NCBI GenBank assembly: GCA_031281765.1
Contig: JAITEX010000035.1
Span: forward strand, 1 to 31,223
Reading direction: 5' to 3'
Origin: Eubacteriales Family XIII. Incertae Sedis bacterium
GTDB taxonomy: Bacteria; Bacillota; Clostridia; Peptostreptococcales; Anaerovoracaceae
Length of the DNA: 31,223 nt
This document shows, one piece after another, positions 14,177 through 23,507 of the stretch (its first letter is position 1; each line of letters starts with the position of its first letter). The notes below the pieces were generated by a model. The model made no database searches. It was not told where the DNA came from and saw only the letters and a list, made by a program, of their open reading frames with translations. The position numbers and the translations under genes are program-made.

Positions 14177-14182
14177 ATTATA
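14177..14182 (-). promoter_or_regulatory. Possible -10 element of the VapD-like module
   Basis: TATAAT on the minus strand would give a start near 14170 and a 30-nt leader carrying the AGGGAG site. No good -35 is seen. The module may also receive read-through from the glycogen operon, for which I find no terminator. Confidence 0.35.
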
Positions 14183-14236
14183 TATGAAATTTCGCGGAAT
14201 GAGAGGGTCATAGTCTGTCATGTAGAGGATATATTC

Positions 14237-15091
14237 TTACATTTGACGGTCTATGCCGGGATCCGGCGCAGTCTTTGCGTCTGCGGCGCGGTCGTTTATC
14301 AGCAGGTAGATGAGGTCGATAAGAGCGATGCAGACGATGATAGCGAGCGCGCTGCCCTCGAATCCGGCGCGGCCGCCGGAGATGATGTCCTCGCCCACGA
14401 CGCTCTGCGAAATTATTACCGGATAATCCTGCCCGAGGTTTACGAGACCGAGCACGAGGCCGGCCGCGAGGTCCCATATCAGATGCGTTATGACGGGCGC
14501 GAGAAGCCCTTTCGTATAATAGCGCAGCGCGCCGTAGAGCGCCGAAGCGCAAACCGTAAAGATGATGGCCGCCGCGCCGTTCGCAATGGCGTCGCCCTGC
14601 ACGGCGAGACTGACGAGCGACGAGACTGCAATGGCGGATACGGCGCCGTATTCCCGGCTTACCACGGTGTAAACATAGCCGCGCAGTATCAGTTCCTGCG
14701 TCAGCACATTTACGAGCACGGCCGCCGCCCAGACGAAAAGATAGTCGGGAATCTCACGCGCGTCCGCGAAAACACTGTCCGTGACAAAGAACAAAATGAA
14801 GGTCACGCCGACCCAAAAGACGCCGGCGAACAGTCCGAGCAGCGCGCTCCGCAGCGGGCGCTTCGCGAGTTTCGGGAAGCCGCTCCGACCGTTTGTGACA
14901 AGCGCGGCCCCGCAGATAATGAGGAATGCCACGGCGCAGGCAATTGCCTGCCGGCAGAGCTCAAACCCCGCCGGGACCAAACCGCTCCCATCCGTCAGCA
15001 ACGCAAGCGCGCGTGTACCGCCGTAAAACAGGGCGGCCCACAACGCGAGGAAGCAGAGTATTCTAACTGTTGTAATCAATAGGTTTTTCAT
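14237..15091 (-). CDS. CPBP/CAAX-family membrane protein with degenerate active site
   Basis: A 284-residue protein with about eight hydrophobic segments. The CPBP intramembrane protease domain is visible, but motif 1, normally EExxxR, reads Q132-E133-LIL-R137. The motif 2 histidine appears to be Q165 (SSLVSLAVQ where SxxFxLLH is usual). Motif 3 keeps H203 with Asp instead of Asn at 207. Proteolytic activity is therefore doubtful; some family members act as membrane scaffolds. The start at 15091 overlaps the 3' end of malQ by 29 nt in another frame. The ribosome binding site is weak, so translation is probably coupled to malQ. It is the last gene of the glycogen operon. Its role there is unknown. 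Confidence 0.75.
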   Translation of the reverse strand: MKNLLITTVRILCFLALWAALFYGGTRALALLTDGSGLVPAGFELCRQAIACAVAFLIICGAALVTNGRSGFPKLAKRPLRSALLGLFAGVFWVGVTFILFFVTDSVFADAREIPDYLFVWAAAVLVNVLTQELILRGYVYTVVSREYGAVSAIAVSSLVSLAVQGDAIANGAAAIIFTVCASALYGALRYYTKGLLAPVITHLIWDLAAGLVLGLVNLGQDYPVIISQSVVGEDIISGGRAGFEGSALAIIVCIALIDLIYLLINDRAADAKTAPDPGIDRQM

Positions 15092-16388
15092 AATAATTGC
15101 GCATGGTTTCCGCAAGTTCCGCGGTAAGCGAGCCGTCCGCAAGACGAAACGACCAATTTGCGGGACACGTCGTACCGGGCGTATTGATACGCGCTTCGGA
15201 GCCGAGGCCAAGATAATCCTGCAGTGGGATTATCGCCGTACGCGCCGCACTGCCGAGAGCCGCGCCTATCATCGCCCGCGGCAAAGCGTCCGCGCCGTTC
15301 ACCCCGAGATATTCACAGGCATATTCTATCACATCGGACCGGCGCGCGCTCATATCATGAATCCAACCTGCCAGCGTATCGTTGTCGTGCGTCCCCGTAT
15401 ATACCACCGTATTCGGCGTATGGCGGTGCGGCAGGTAGGCGCTCTCCGCTCCGGGCTCAAAGGCAAACTGCAGCACGGCCATGCCGGGCCATCCGGAATA
15501 TTCCCGCAGCTTCCGCGCCCGGTCTGAAAGAAAGCCGAGGTCCTCGGCGATAAGGGTAAGCCCGCCGCGCACTTCCTCAAACACATCGATCATCTCCTCG
15601 CCGGGGCCTTCGCGCCAGGTCCCTGACGAAGCGTCCTCACCCGGGCGTATCTCATAATAATCCGCAAACCCGCGAAAATGGTCGAGACGGACGCCCGTAT
15701 AGAGTTCGGCCGCCTGCGCGACGCGCGCCCTCCACCACGCATATCCCGTTTCTCTATGCGCGCGCCACCGGTAGACGGGCTCGTGCCATATCTGGCCCTC
15801 GCTTGAATAATCGTCCGGCGGGACGCCGCCGAACGCGTCGCCGAACAGTTCGGGGCGTTCCCTGTAGTCGCTCGATTCATCGGATACATAGAACGGCAGA
15901 TCCCCGATAATGCCGACGCCGCAGGAATCCGCGTACGCGCGCAGCGACTGCCACTGCGCGAAGAACAGTTCATTCAGGGAACGGCCGGCGCGCAAGGCGG
16001 CGGTTTCAAGCAGCGGGAATTTCAGCGCGCGCAGGTGGGCGTAGTCTATGTGCGCGGCACAGTGGCCGGAACCGGTCTGCTCGCGCAGGCGCGCCGCCGC
16101 ATAATAATCGCTCAGTTCCGCGGCCGAAATATATCCCGCCGCGCACAGCTCGCCCGCGTCTATGAGAAGCGGGTCGCCGCCCATAGCGGACAGGACGCGG
16201 TACGGGCTGCCCGTCTCATCGGACGGGCCGATGGGCAGTATCTGCCAGAGATCCTGCCCTGCCTGCGCAAGAAAGTCGATAAAATCCCGCGCTGGCCGGC
16301 CGATAGTGCCGATGCCGTCCGGCCCCGGCAGGCTGAACAAGGGGAAGAGTACGCCCCGGCGCTTTACTCCGTCCATTTCAGTTCGCAT
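15063..16388 (-). CDS. malQ: 4-alpha-glucanotransferase (amylomaltase), GH77
   Basis: A 441-residue cytoplasmic enzyme that transfers maltodextrin segments, releasing glucose. Catalytic residues are D236 (VRLDHFRGF), E282 (LIAEDLG) and D335 (YTGTHDNDT). GDLPFYVSDES (162-172) and GQIWHEPVYRW (198-208) are family blocks. It is somewhat short against the usual roughly 490 residues, mainly in the N-terminal half. The start at 16388 overlaps the GH13 gene by 25 nt; an alternative ATG at 16376 gives a protein four residues shorter. Neither has a strong ribosome binding site. It works with GlgP and the GH13 enzyme to recycle short glucans from glycogen breakdown. Confidence 0.92.
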   Translation of the reverse strand: MRTEMDGVKRRGVLFPLFSLPGPDGIGTIGRPARDFIDFLAQAGQDLWQILPIGPSDETGSPYRVLSAMGGDPLLIDAGELCAAGYISAAELSDYYAAARLREQTGSGHCAAHIDYAHLRALKFPLLETAALRAGRSLNELFFAQWQSLRAYADSCGVGIIGDLPFYVSDESSDYRERPELFGDAFGGVPPDDYSSEGQIWHEPVYRWRAHRETGYAWWRARVAQAAELYTGVRLDHFRGFADYYEIRPGEDASSGTWREGPGEEMIDVFEEVRGGLTLIAEDLGFLSDRARKLREYSGWPGMAVLQFAFEPGAESAYLPHRHTPNTVVYTGTHDNDTLAGWIHDMSARRSDVIEYACEYLGVNGADALPRAMIGAALGSAARTAIIPLQDYLGLGSEARINTPGTTCPANWSFRLADGSLTAELAETMRNYYEKPIDYNS

Positions 16389-18451
16389 ATCTCACTGCCA
16401 AGCGGCTCTATGTCGAGCACGAGCAGGCCGCCGCTTATCGCCGTCTCCCGGCCCGTCAAAAGCGAAACCGCGTGCGTCCACCCGGCGTTTCTGAACGCGT
16501 CAAGGCATTCCCTTGACTCGCATTCCTTGTCCGTCATCAGGTCGATAGCTATCGTGTGACGGGCTTCCGTCGGATTGACGAGCGTCAGGACGGCCTCGGG
16601 TTTTGCCGGCCCGCCAAAGGCGTCGCGGCCCTGAATCGTATGGCGCATGATGCCGAGTACGTTTCCGTTTGTCGCGTAAAACAGCGCCTGGCCTTTTGTG
16701 AAAACGGGATGCGCGCGCCGCAGCTCGGCGAGCCGCCGGTAGACGTCCTCGAATCCCGGGTCTTCCGCCGCAAACGGTTTGCGGTTGAACGGGTCGAGCA
16801 AGCCCGTCATACCGACCTCGTCCCCATAATAGATAGACGGCATCCCCGGCAGCGCAAACTGCACGGCGGCCGCGAGCCGCTGCAAAGCAGCGCCGCGCTC
16901 GCGCTGCTCCCCGGACATCACAAAGACCGCTTGCTCCTCGCGCGTCATGCGGCATTCATCCATAGACGCCGCGTCGCAGCCGAGCGCGGTGCGGGCGCGC
17001 GCCACATCGTGCGAAGAAAGCAGGTTCATCAGCGCATAATACATCTCCCGGGGATAGTTCTGGTTTTGGCTGACAAGGAACTTCTTGAACGCAAAGGAAT
17101 CCATTTCTCCGAGTAAAAACGTGGTGAGCGCCCGCGCGAGCGGATAGTTCATCACGCTGTCGAGCCCGCGCCCGAGCGCATATTTCCGCGGCAGATGGTA
17201 GCTCTGTTTCGTCGTCGCGTCCTCCCAGACCTCTCCGAGCAAAAACGCCTCCGCGTCCGCGGACTTGACGGCCGCGCGCATCTTCATTATCGTTTCATCG
17301 GGCAGCTCATCCGCCACATCGAGCCGGTAGCCCGCCGCGCCCTTCGCTATCCACGTCCGCAGGACGCTGCCTTCCCCCTCAATGATGAAATCTATCCACG
17401 AAGGCTCGGTTTCGTTCACCTCGGGAAGCGTACCGAAGCCCCACCACGACTCGTAGGCGTCGGGATAATCGCGGAACCGGTACCACGGATAATAGGGCGA
17501 GTCCTTGCTCTGATACGCCCCGACGCCCTCATACCTGCCGTACTTATTGAAGTAGACGCTGTCATCCCCCGTATGGGAAAACACGCCGTCGAGAATGACG
17601 CGGATGCCAAGCTCACCGGCCGCGCGTACGAGCGCGGCAAAATCATCTTCACTCCCGAGCATCGGGTCTATTCTGAGGTAGTCGCCCGTATTGTACCGGT
17701 GGTTTGACGCGGCCTCGAATATCGGGTTCAGGTAAATCAGGGAAACGCCGAGCTGTGCGAGCCGCGGCAAGTCCTCCGTGATACCCGCAAGGTCGCCGCC
17801 GAAAAAATCGAGCGGCTCATAGTGTTCCGCTCCCGGCGCCGGCAGATAGTCCGGCAGTTCGTCCCAGGTTTCATGCAGCCGCATTCCGCTGCGGCCCATA
17901 GCATGGTGCGCCGCAAGGCCGCGCCCGGCGTTCTCGCGGGAGCCCCGGCGGTACCGGTCGGGAAATATCTGATAGCAGACCGCGCCCTTTGCCCACTCCG
18001 GCGTATGGAAGCCCGCCGCCGAGACCGTCAACTGGAAGGCCGGCGGTTCATTCGGATAGACCCGCCCCGCGCCCGCGCAGCCGCCGTATTCGGCCCCGTA
18101 GTACACGCAGCCGCCGCCTATCAGCTCCGCGCGGAACCAGTACCACAGCACTCCCTCTTCCGCAGTCTCGATTTCCGCGGAGAGCATCGTCTCCCGGAAT
18201 TGCGGGGGTTTCGTACCCCCCTCGTACGCCACGGCGTCAAGCGCGTATTCCCGCTGCGTCCCGTCCGGTTGCAACACGATAAGGCGTATATCTGCGTAGC
18301 TCACCCTTTTCGGCCCGCCCACGAACAACCGCAGCGTTACGCGCGCGCCCGCGCTCACGGCTCCCAGCGGCTCGCGGTATTTTGCGAGCGCGCTGTTATG
18401 CACTATTGAACTGTCGTTTATCACCGTGCCGCCGGATATGATTTCGTTCAT
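16364..18451 (-). CDS. GH13 alpha-glucosidase/neopullulanase-type glycoside hydrolase
   Basis: A 695-residue GH13 enzyme without a signal peptide, so intracellular. An N-terminal beta-domain (about 20-145, CBM34-like) precedes the TIM barrel, as in neopullulanase and cyclomaltodextrinase (GH13_20 type). Catalytic residues are D378 (GYRLDVADE), E407 (LLGEVW) and D482 (SSHD, where most relatives have NHD). DGVFSHTG is region I. It probably removes alpha-1,6 branches or hydrolyses maltodextrins left by glycogen phosphorylase, replacing a GlgX debranching enzyme that is not seen here. The start at 18451 lies 5 nt after the glgP stop; an upstream in-frame ATG at 18481 overlaps glgP. Confidence 0.88.
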   Translation of the reverse strand: MNEIISGGTVINDSSIVHNSALAKYREPLGAVSAGARVTLRLFVGGPKRVSYADIRLIVLQPDGTQREYALDAVAYEGGTKPPQFRETMLSAEIETAEEGVLWYWFRAELIGGGCVYYGAEYGGCAGAGRVYPNEPPAFQLTVSAAGFHTPEWAKGAVCYQIFPDRYRRGSRENAGRGLAAHHAMGRSGMRLHETWDELPDYLPAPGAEHYEPLDFFGGDLAGITEDLPRLAQLGVSLIYLNPIFEAASNHRYNTGDYLRIDPMLGSEDDFAALVRAAGELGIRVILDGVFSHTGDDSVYFNKYGRYEGVGAYQSKDSPYYPWYRFRDYPDAYESWWGFGTLPEVNETEPSWIDFIIEGEGSVLRTWIAKGAAGYRLDVADELPDETIMKMRAAVKSADAEAFLLGEVWEDATTKQSYHLPRKYALGRGLDSVMNYPLARALTTFLLGEMDSFAFKKFLVSQNQNYPREMYYALMNLLSSHDVARARTALGCDAASMDECRMTREEQAVFVMSGEQRERGAALQRLAAAVQFALPGMPSIYYGDEVGMTGLLDPFNRKPFAAEDPGFEDVYRRLAELRRAHPVFTKGQALFYATNGNVLGIMRHTIQGRDAFGGPAKPEAVLTLVNPTEARHTIAIDLMTDKECESRECLDAFRNAGWTHAVSLLTGRETAISGGLLVLDIEPLGSEICELKWTE

Positions 18452-18456
18452 TCTGT

Positions 18457-20895
18457 TCACTCTATGGCTTTCATCTTCCATATCTTCTCGTTATATTCGC
18501 TGATGGTCCGGTCCGCAAAGAATATATGCGACCGCGCCGTATTCAGCGCGGAAATCCGCATCCACCGTTCACGGTCCGCATACACGCCCATCATCTCGAA
18601 CCAGGCGCGATCATACGAATCGAAGTCATGCAGCAGATAGTATTTGTCCGCCCGCTCTCCGTTGCCGTCAAGCAGTGAACCGTACAGCTCTCCGAACTGC
18701 CGGTCCGACGGCACAGGCATCGTCCCGTCGATAAACGAATCGAGAACCTGCTTTATGTCCGCATTCTGCGCGTACACCTTGCGCGGGTCGTAATTCCCGT
18801 AGGTGTCGAGCCGCTCTATCTCGCCGGCGGTAGCCCCGAAGATAAACACGGCATCCCTGCCGACCGCGTTCGCGATTTCAATATTCGCGCCGTCAAGCGT
18901 TCCTATTGTCACGGCGCCGCTCGCCATAAACTTCATATTGCCCGTTCCCGACGCTTCAAGCCCCGCGGTTGACAGTTGCTCGCTGATGTCAGTCGCCGGT
19001 ATCAGTATCTCGGCCTCGGACACGCCGTAGTTTTCGATAAAGACGATTTTCAGAATGTCCTTCGTATCCGGGTCATTGTCAATCAACCTCGCCGCCGCGA
19101 GTATCAGGCGGATGATTTCCTTCGCGCGGTAATACCCCGGCGACGCCTTCGCCGCGAACAGAAACGTCGTGCGCGGGACCTGCGCCGTGGGGTCCCTCTT
19201 TATCAGGAAATAGAGCCGCATGATATGCATGAGCTTCAGGAGCTGACGCTTGTACTCGTGCAGCCGCTTTGCCTGCGTATCGAAAGCCGTATCCGGGTCT
19301 ATCTCGACGCCTTGTTTCTTATAGAGGTGGTCGCGCAGCCGGATCTTGTTTTGCCGGCGTATCTCCGCGTATTCCGCGAGAAAGCCCTCGTCAGAGGTAA
19401 GTTCGGAAACCCGGTCAAACTCCGCGTAATGTTTCAGGTAGCCGTCACCGATGCGCTCCGCGATAAGCCGCGCGAGCGGTTCGTTCGCCTTTGCGAGCCA
19501 CCGCCTATGCGTGACGCCGTTCGTAATGCCGAGGAATTTATCCGGGAAAAGGATATAGAAATCGCGGAACGTCCGCGTCCGTATGATTTCGCCGTGCAGC
19601 TCCGACACGCCGTTCACCCTGCCGCATACCGCGATACAGAGATTCGCCATACGTACCTCTCCGTTCGAGATAATAGCCATCTCTTCAAGCCGCGCCACAT
19701 CGCCGGGCCACTTCTGCCATATCTTGTCGCGGAATACGCGGTCTATCTCCTTCACAATGCCGTAGATGCGCGGCAGCAGTTCACGGAACATCCCCTCGTT
19801 CCACCGCTCAAGCGCCTCGCTGAGAATGGTGTGGTTCGTATAATTGAACATGGAAGCCGTAATCTTATAGGCTTCCGCCCAGGAAAGCCCCTCGTCGTCC
19901 GTCAGTATGCGTATCATTTCGGGTATGGCCACCGTCGGATGCGTGTCATTGATCTGCACCGTATAATGTTCCGGCAGCTCGCGCACATCGCCGTACCGCT
20001 TCTTGTGCCGGTTTACGAGAAACTGCATCGAGGCCGAGGACAGGAAATAGAACTGTTTTAGCCGCAGCCTCTTGCCCTGCTCGTGGTTGTCCTCCGGATA
20101 GAGTATCTGGGATACGGACTCCACGAGCGCGCTCTCTTCCACGGCCCGCGCGTAATCGCCGCGGTTGAAGTAGTGCATATCGAGTTCTGTTTTCGCGCGC
20201 GCGCTCCACAGCCTCAGCGTAGCGGGGATTTTGCTGCGGTACCCGATGACGGGATAGTCGTACGGCACGGCGATGATGGACGAATAATTCGTATGCTCTA
20301 TCTTCAGGCCCTCCGCCGTCCACACTTCATGCACTTCGCCGCCGTAGTGTACCTCCACCTTTTCTTCGCGGCGGGGAATTTCCCAGACGCTTCCGTTCTC
20401 GAGCCAGTTATCGTCCACTTCCGTCTGTTCGCCCGTGTCAAGTTTTTGCCTGAACAGCCCATGCTCATACCGGATACAGCAGCCCGTAACGGGCAGGTCA
20501 AGCGTGGAGAGCGCGTCGAGGAAACAGGCCGCCAGCCGCCCGAGCCCGCCGTTGCCGAGACCCGCGTCAGCCTCCTGCTCCTCAATGTCCGAAAGCGACA
20601 AGCCGAGTTCTCCGAGCGCCGCGCGATAGTTCTCGAGCAGGCTCAGGTTTATCATATTGCTGACGAGCGCGCGTCCCATGAGAAATTCGGCGGAAAGATA
20701 GTAGAGCCGTTTCGCGCTCTGCTCAAAGACCGCCTTGTTCGCGTCGGCCCATCTGTCCATAATGAATTCCCGTACGGTCAGCCCGACCGCCTTGTATATC
20801 TCGTCCTGTGACGCGTCCTCCAAATCATGCCCAAACGAGCGTCTGAGCTTCTGCAGTATTCCTTCTTTGATTTCTTCCTTTGTGAGATGTTCCAT
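18457..20895 (-). CDS. glgP: Glycogen/maltodextrin phosphorylase
   Basis: An 812-residue PLP enzyme that phosphorolyses alpha-1,4-glucan ends to glucose 1-phosphate. Length matches the family. The PLP lysine is K655 in EASGTGNMKFMASG, followed by GTLDGANIEI. The N-terminal block RLYYLSAEFLMGR and the glycine-rich GNGGLGRLAACFLDAL lie near residues 63-135. The AGGAAGGTG ribosome binding site is about 14 bases from the ATG at 20895. It is better placed for an ATG immediately followed by TAG at 20904, an oddity described in the findings. The gap to glgA is 42 nt, so it shares the glycogen operon. Confidence 0.95.
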   Translation of the reverse strand: MEHLTKEEIKEGILQKLRRSFGHDLEDASQDEIYKAVGLTVREFIMDRWADANKAVFEQSAKRLYYLSAEFLMGRALVSNMINLSLLENYRAALGELGLSLSDIEEQEADAGLGNGGLGRLAACFLDALSTLDLPVTGCCIRYEHGLFRQKLDTGEQTEVDDNWLENGSVWEIPRREEKVEVHYGGEVHEVWTAEGLKIEHTNYSSIIAVPYDYPVIGYRSKIPATLRLWSARAKTELDMHYFNRGDYARAVEESALVESVSQILYPEDNHEQGKRLRLKQFYFLSSASMQFLVNRHKKRYGDVRELPEHYTVQINDTHPTVAIPEMIRILTDDEGLSWAEAYKITASMFNYTNHTILSEALERWNEGMFRELLPRIYGIVKEIDRVFRDKIWQKWPGDVARLEEMAIISNGEVRMANLCIAVCGRVNGVSELHGEIIRTRTFRDFYILFPDKFLGITNGVTHRRWLAKANEPLARLIAERIGDGYLKHYAEFDRVSELTSDEGFLAEYAEIRRQNKIRLRDHLYKKQGVEIDPDTAFDTQAKRLHEYKRQLLKLMHIMRLYFLIKRDPTAQVPRTTFLFAAKASPGYYRAKEIIRLILAAARLIDNDPDTKDILKIVFIENYGVSEAEILIPATDISEQLSTAGLEASGTGNMKFMASGAVTIGTLDGANIEIANAVGRDAVFIFGATAGEIERLDTYGNYDPRKVYAQNADIKQVLDSFIDGTMPVPSDRQFGELYGSLLDGNGERADKYYLLHDFDSYDRAWFEMMGVYADRERWMRISALNTARSHIFFADRTISEYNEKIWKMKAIE

Positions 20896-20937
20896 AAACT
20901 ACATATGCACCTTCCTATACGGGCTATCCCGTCAAAT

Positions 20938-22386
20938 TTATTTCTTTACCTTGCCGCTCGGGGCCAAAGCGCCGTAGAGCTTCAGATATTCCTCCGCCGA
21001 CGCCGCAAAACTGTGGTTCTTTGTCATCGCATTCGCCCGGAGCTGGCGAAGCATCGGTTTGTCCTCCCGGTAGACGTCGAGGGTCAGATTTATTACGAGC
21101 ATCATGTCATGGGCGCTGTATGGCGCAAATGCGAATCCATCCCCGGTCTTTTCGTATTTATTATACGGGTCCACCGTGTCGGCAAGGCCGCCCGTGGAAC
21201 GGACTATCGGCAGCGTGCCGTAGCGCTGGGCTATCATCTGTGACAATCCACAGGGCTCAAAGAGCGACGGCATGAGCAGAAAATCGCTGCCCGCATAGAT
21301 AAGGCGCGCCCTTTCCTCATTATAACCGAGATACACGCCTGCGCGGCCGGGATATTTCTCCGAAAGCTTATTGAAAAATACCTCATATTCCTCATCGCCA
21401 CTACCAAGCAGTACAAAGGCCGCGCCGGAGCCGAGCAAACCGTCAGCCGCTTCGCGTACGAGATCAAGACCTTTCTGTGACGTAAGCCGCGTAATCATGC
21501 AGATAATAGGCGCGTACCATTCCGCTTTCAGCCCAAAAGCCGCGCGCAGAGCCTTCTTGCATTCACGCTTGCCTTTCAGGTCCGCTGCATCATAGTGCGC
21601 CGGGAGCGCCGGGTCCGACGCCGGATCGAATTCATCCTCGTCAATGCCGTTCACGATACCCGAAACATCTGCGCCGCGGGAGGCGAGTATGCCCTGCATA
21701 CCCATGCCGAGTTCTGTTTCTACTATCTCTCGCGCGTAGGTGGGGCTGACCGTCGTGACTCTGTCCGCAAAGACGATGCCGGCTTTCATCATATTCGCGG
21801 AGCCGCCCTGCTCAAGCGCCGAAGGAGTATAATACCGCTCCGGTACGGACAGCACATCCGCCATTATATCAAACTTCGCCTGCCCCTGGAACTTGATATT
21901 GTGAATCGTAAAGACCGTGCCGGTGTCCGGGTACGCGTCGGCATACTGCGTGCGCAGGAGGAAAGGGATCATGCCCGTGTGCCAGTCGTTGCAGTGTAAT
22001 ACATCCGGCTTGAAATCCAGATAAGGCAAGGCTTCGAGTACGCCGCGGCAGAAAAACATATACTGCTCGTTTTCCTCATCGCCGCCTCTATATATCTTGC
22101 CGCCGAAATAATCCTCATTGTCGATAAAGTAGTAGCGTATCCCGTCAAGCTCAAAGGTTTGCAGGCCGAGATAGGTTTCGCGCCAACCGAGCCGGATGGT
22201 GGCATGCGTCACCTCTTCGATGAGGTGTTCAAACTTTTCCTTGATAGCTCGATGTTTCGGCATGATAACGCGTACGTCCGCGCCGAGTGAAAGCAGGGCT
22301 TTCGGCAACGCGTAGGCCACATCGGCCAGCCCGCCGGTTTTCACCAACGGCATAGCCTCCGATGCCACGAACAGTACCTTTATCAA
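20938..22386 (-). CDS. glgA: Glycogen synthase (ADP-glucose dependent), TTG start
   Basis: A 482-residue GT5 enzyme that extends glycogen from ADP-glucose. K16 in VKTGGLADV is the ADP-glucose-binding lysine motif. HCNDWHTG near 127, MITRLTSQKGLDLV near 300 and the C-terminal PSLFEPCGLSQMIAQRYG (about 381-398) are diagnostic. The start codon is TTG at 22386, overlapping the glgD stop as TTGA, with AAGGGGG eight bases upstream. Length is normal. It works directly on the product of the GlgC/GlgD pair encoded just upstream in the same operon. Confidence 0.95.
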   Translation of the reverse strand: MIKVLFVASEAMPLVKTGGLADVAYALPKALLSLGADVRVIMPKHRAIKEKFEHLIEEVTHATIRLGWRETYLGLQTFELDGIRYYFIDNEDYFGGKIYRGGDEENEQYMFFCRGVLEALPYLDFKPDVLHCNDWHTGMIPFLLRTQYADAYPDTGTVFTIHNIKFQGQAKFDIMADVLSVPERYYTPSALEQGGSANMMKAGIVFADRVTTVSPTYAREIVETELGMGMQGILASRGADVSGIVNGIDEDEFDPASDPALPAHYDAADLKGKRECKKALRAAFGLKAEWYAPIICMITRLTSQKGLDLVREAADGLLGSGAAFVLLGSGDEEYEVFFNKLSEKYPGRAGVYLGYNEERARLIYAGSDFLLMPSLFEPCGLSQMIAQRYGTLPIVRSTGGLADTVDPYNKYEKTGDGFAFAPYSAHDMMLVINLTLDVYREDKPMLRQLRANAMTKNHSFAASAEEYLKLYGALAPSGKVKK

Positions 22387-23507
22387 ACCCGCGCCCCCTT
22401 TCGTATGACAACGGGAAATTCCTCATTTCCGATGAGCCGCGTACGGCTTCTGACCCCGACATTTTTGTCGAGTATCACATATTCGAGCTCGGAATTATCG
22501 TTCACCTCCGTGTTCGGAAGCAGAATGCAATTCTTGATGGTGACGCCCTTTCCGATGTAGGCTCCGCGGAACAGCATGCTGTTTTCAACCTCGCCCTCTA
22601 TGATGCAACCGTTGGCGACAAGGCTGTTCTTCACCCGCGAATCACCGATGTATTTGGCCGGGACCTCATCCTTCACCTTTGTATAGATGCGGTTCTGCCC
22701 CTGGAACATCGTCTTCTGTAAATGCGGGTCGATAAGGTCCATGTTCGCGCGGTAATAGGCTGCGACCGAGTGCATCCTGCCGACATAGCCCGTGTACTCG
22801 AACCCCATCATTTTCAGGCGGTCCAGATTCCCGCGGATAAAATCATGCGCAAACGAGGTTTCGCCGCGCGCCGCGCATTCTTCCGTGAGGTAGATGAGAA
22901 TGTCCTTGCGGAGTATGAGGGTCTCCATGCCCGCTGTGTCAAGGTTGGTACTTTCGGGCGCCGTCACGAGATCCGTGATGCGGCCCGTCTTGTCAATTTT
23001 CAATCTGACGTCTTTGAACCGCTCGCCCCGGTAGGATTCGAGCGACGCCTTATTGTACAGCATGGTGATGTCCGCGCCGCTGTCCACATGAAAGCGCATC
23101 ATATCGTCATAGGTGGAATTGTATATCATATGCGAGTTCGTGAGAATGCAGTATTCTGCCTTTGCGCGGCGGATAAAATCCATGCTTCCCCTCAGCGCTT
23201 CGATAATATTCTTGTACGCTCCCGTCTCCTTATTCGCAAACGGCGTCAGGAAGAACAAGCCGTCGTCTTTCCGCGAAAGGTCCCACGCCTTGCCGGAACT
23301 CAGATGATCCATCAGCGAATTGTAGTTGCGGTTCGCGATGATGCCGACCGTGCGGATACCCGAGTTCATGAAATTCGATAACGGGAAATCTATCACGCGG
23401 TAACGCCCGCCGATGGGAACCGCGCCCACCGCGCGAAACTCCACGAGTTCGCGCATCTGCATTACCTGTTCGCCCGCGTAAATCAGTCCGAATGCATCTC
23501 TTATCAT
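22383..23507 (-). CDS. glgD: GlgD, non-catalytic/regulatory ADP-glucose pyrophosphorylase subunit
   Basis: A 374-residue homologue of GlgC. The nucleotide-binding signature that GlgC carries (GGQGSRLGVLTKHRAKPA) is replaced near the N-terminus by AGEQVMQMRELVEFRAVGA, while GGRYRVIDFPLSN is kept. This is the usual picture for GlgD, which in Firmicutes partners GlgC and modulates its activity. A left-handed beta-helix C-terminal region begins around 270 (GDSRVKNSLVANGCIIEG). The ATG overlaps the glgC stop as ATGA. Confidence 0.92.
   Translation of the reverse strand: MIRDAFGLIYAGEQVMQMRELVEFRAVGAVPIGGRYRVIDFPLSNFMNSGIRTVGIIANRNYNSLMDHLSSGKAWDLSRKDDGLFFLTPFANKETGAYKNIIEALRGSMDFIRRAKAEYCILTNSHMIYNSTYDDMMRFHVDSGADITMLYNKASLESYRGERFKDVRLKIDKTGRITDLVTAPESTNLDTAGMETLILRKDILIYLTEECAARGETSFAHDFIRGNLDRLKMMGFEYTGYVGRMHSVAAYYRANMDLIDPHLQKTMFQGQNRIYTKVKDEVPAKYIGDSRVKNSLVANGCIIEGEVENSMLFRGAYIGKGVTIKNCILLPNTEVNDNSELEYVILDKNVGVRSRTRLIGNEEFPVVIRKGARV

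Noticed and set aside
18976..20061. Plus-strand ORF of 361 codons opposite glgP
   Set aside because: Antisense shadow of a clear glycogen phosphorylase; GC-rich codon use produces long open antisense frames throughout this window.
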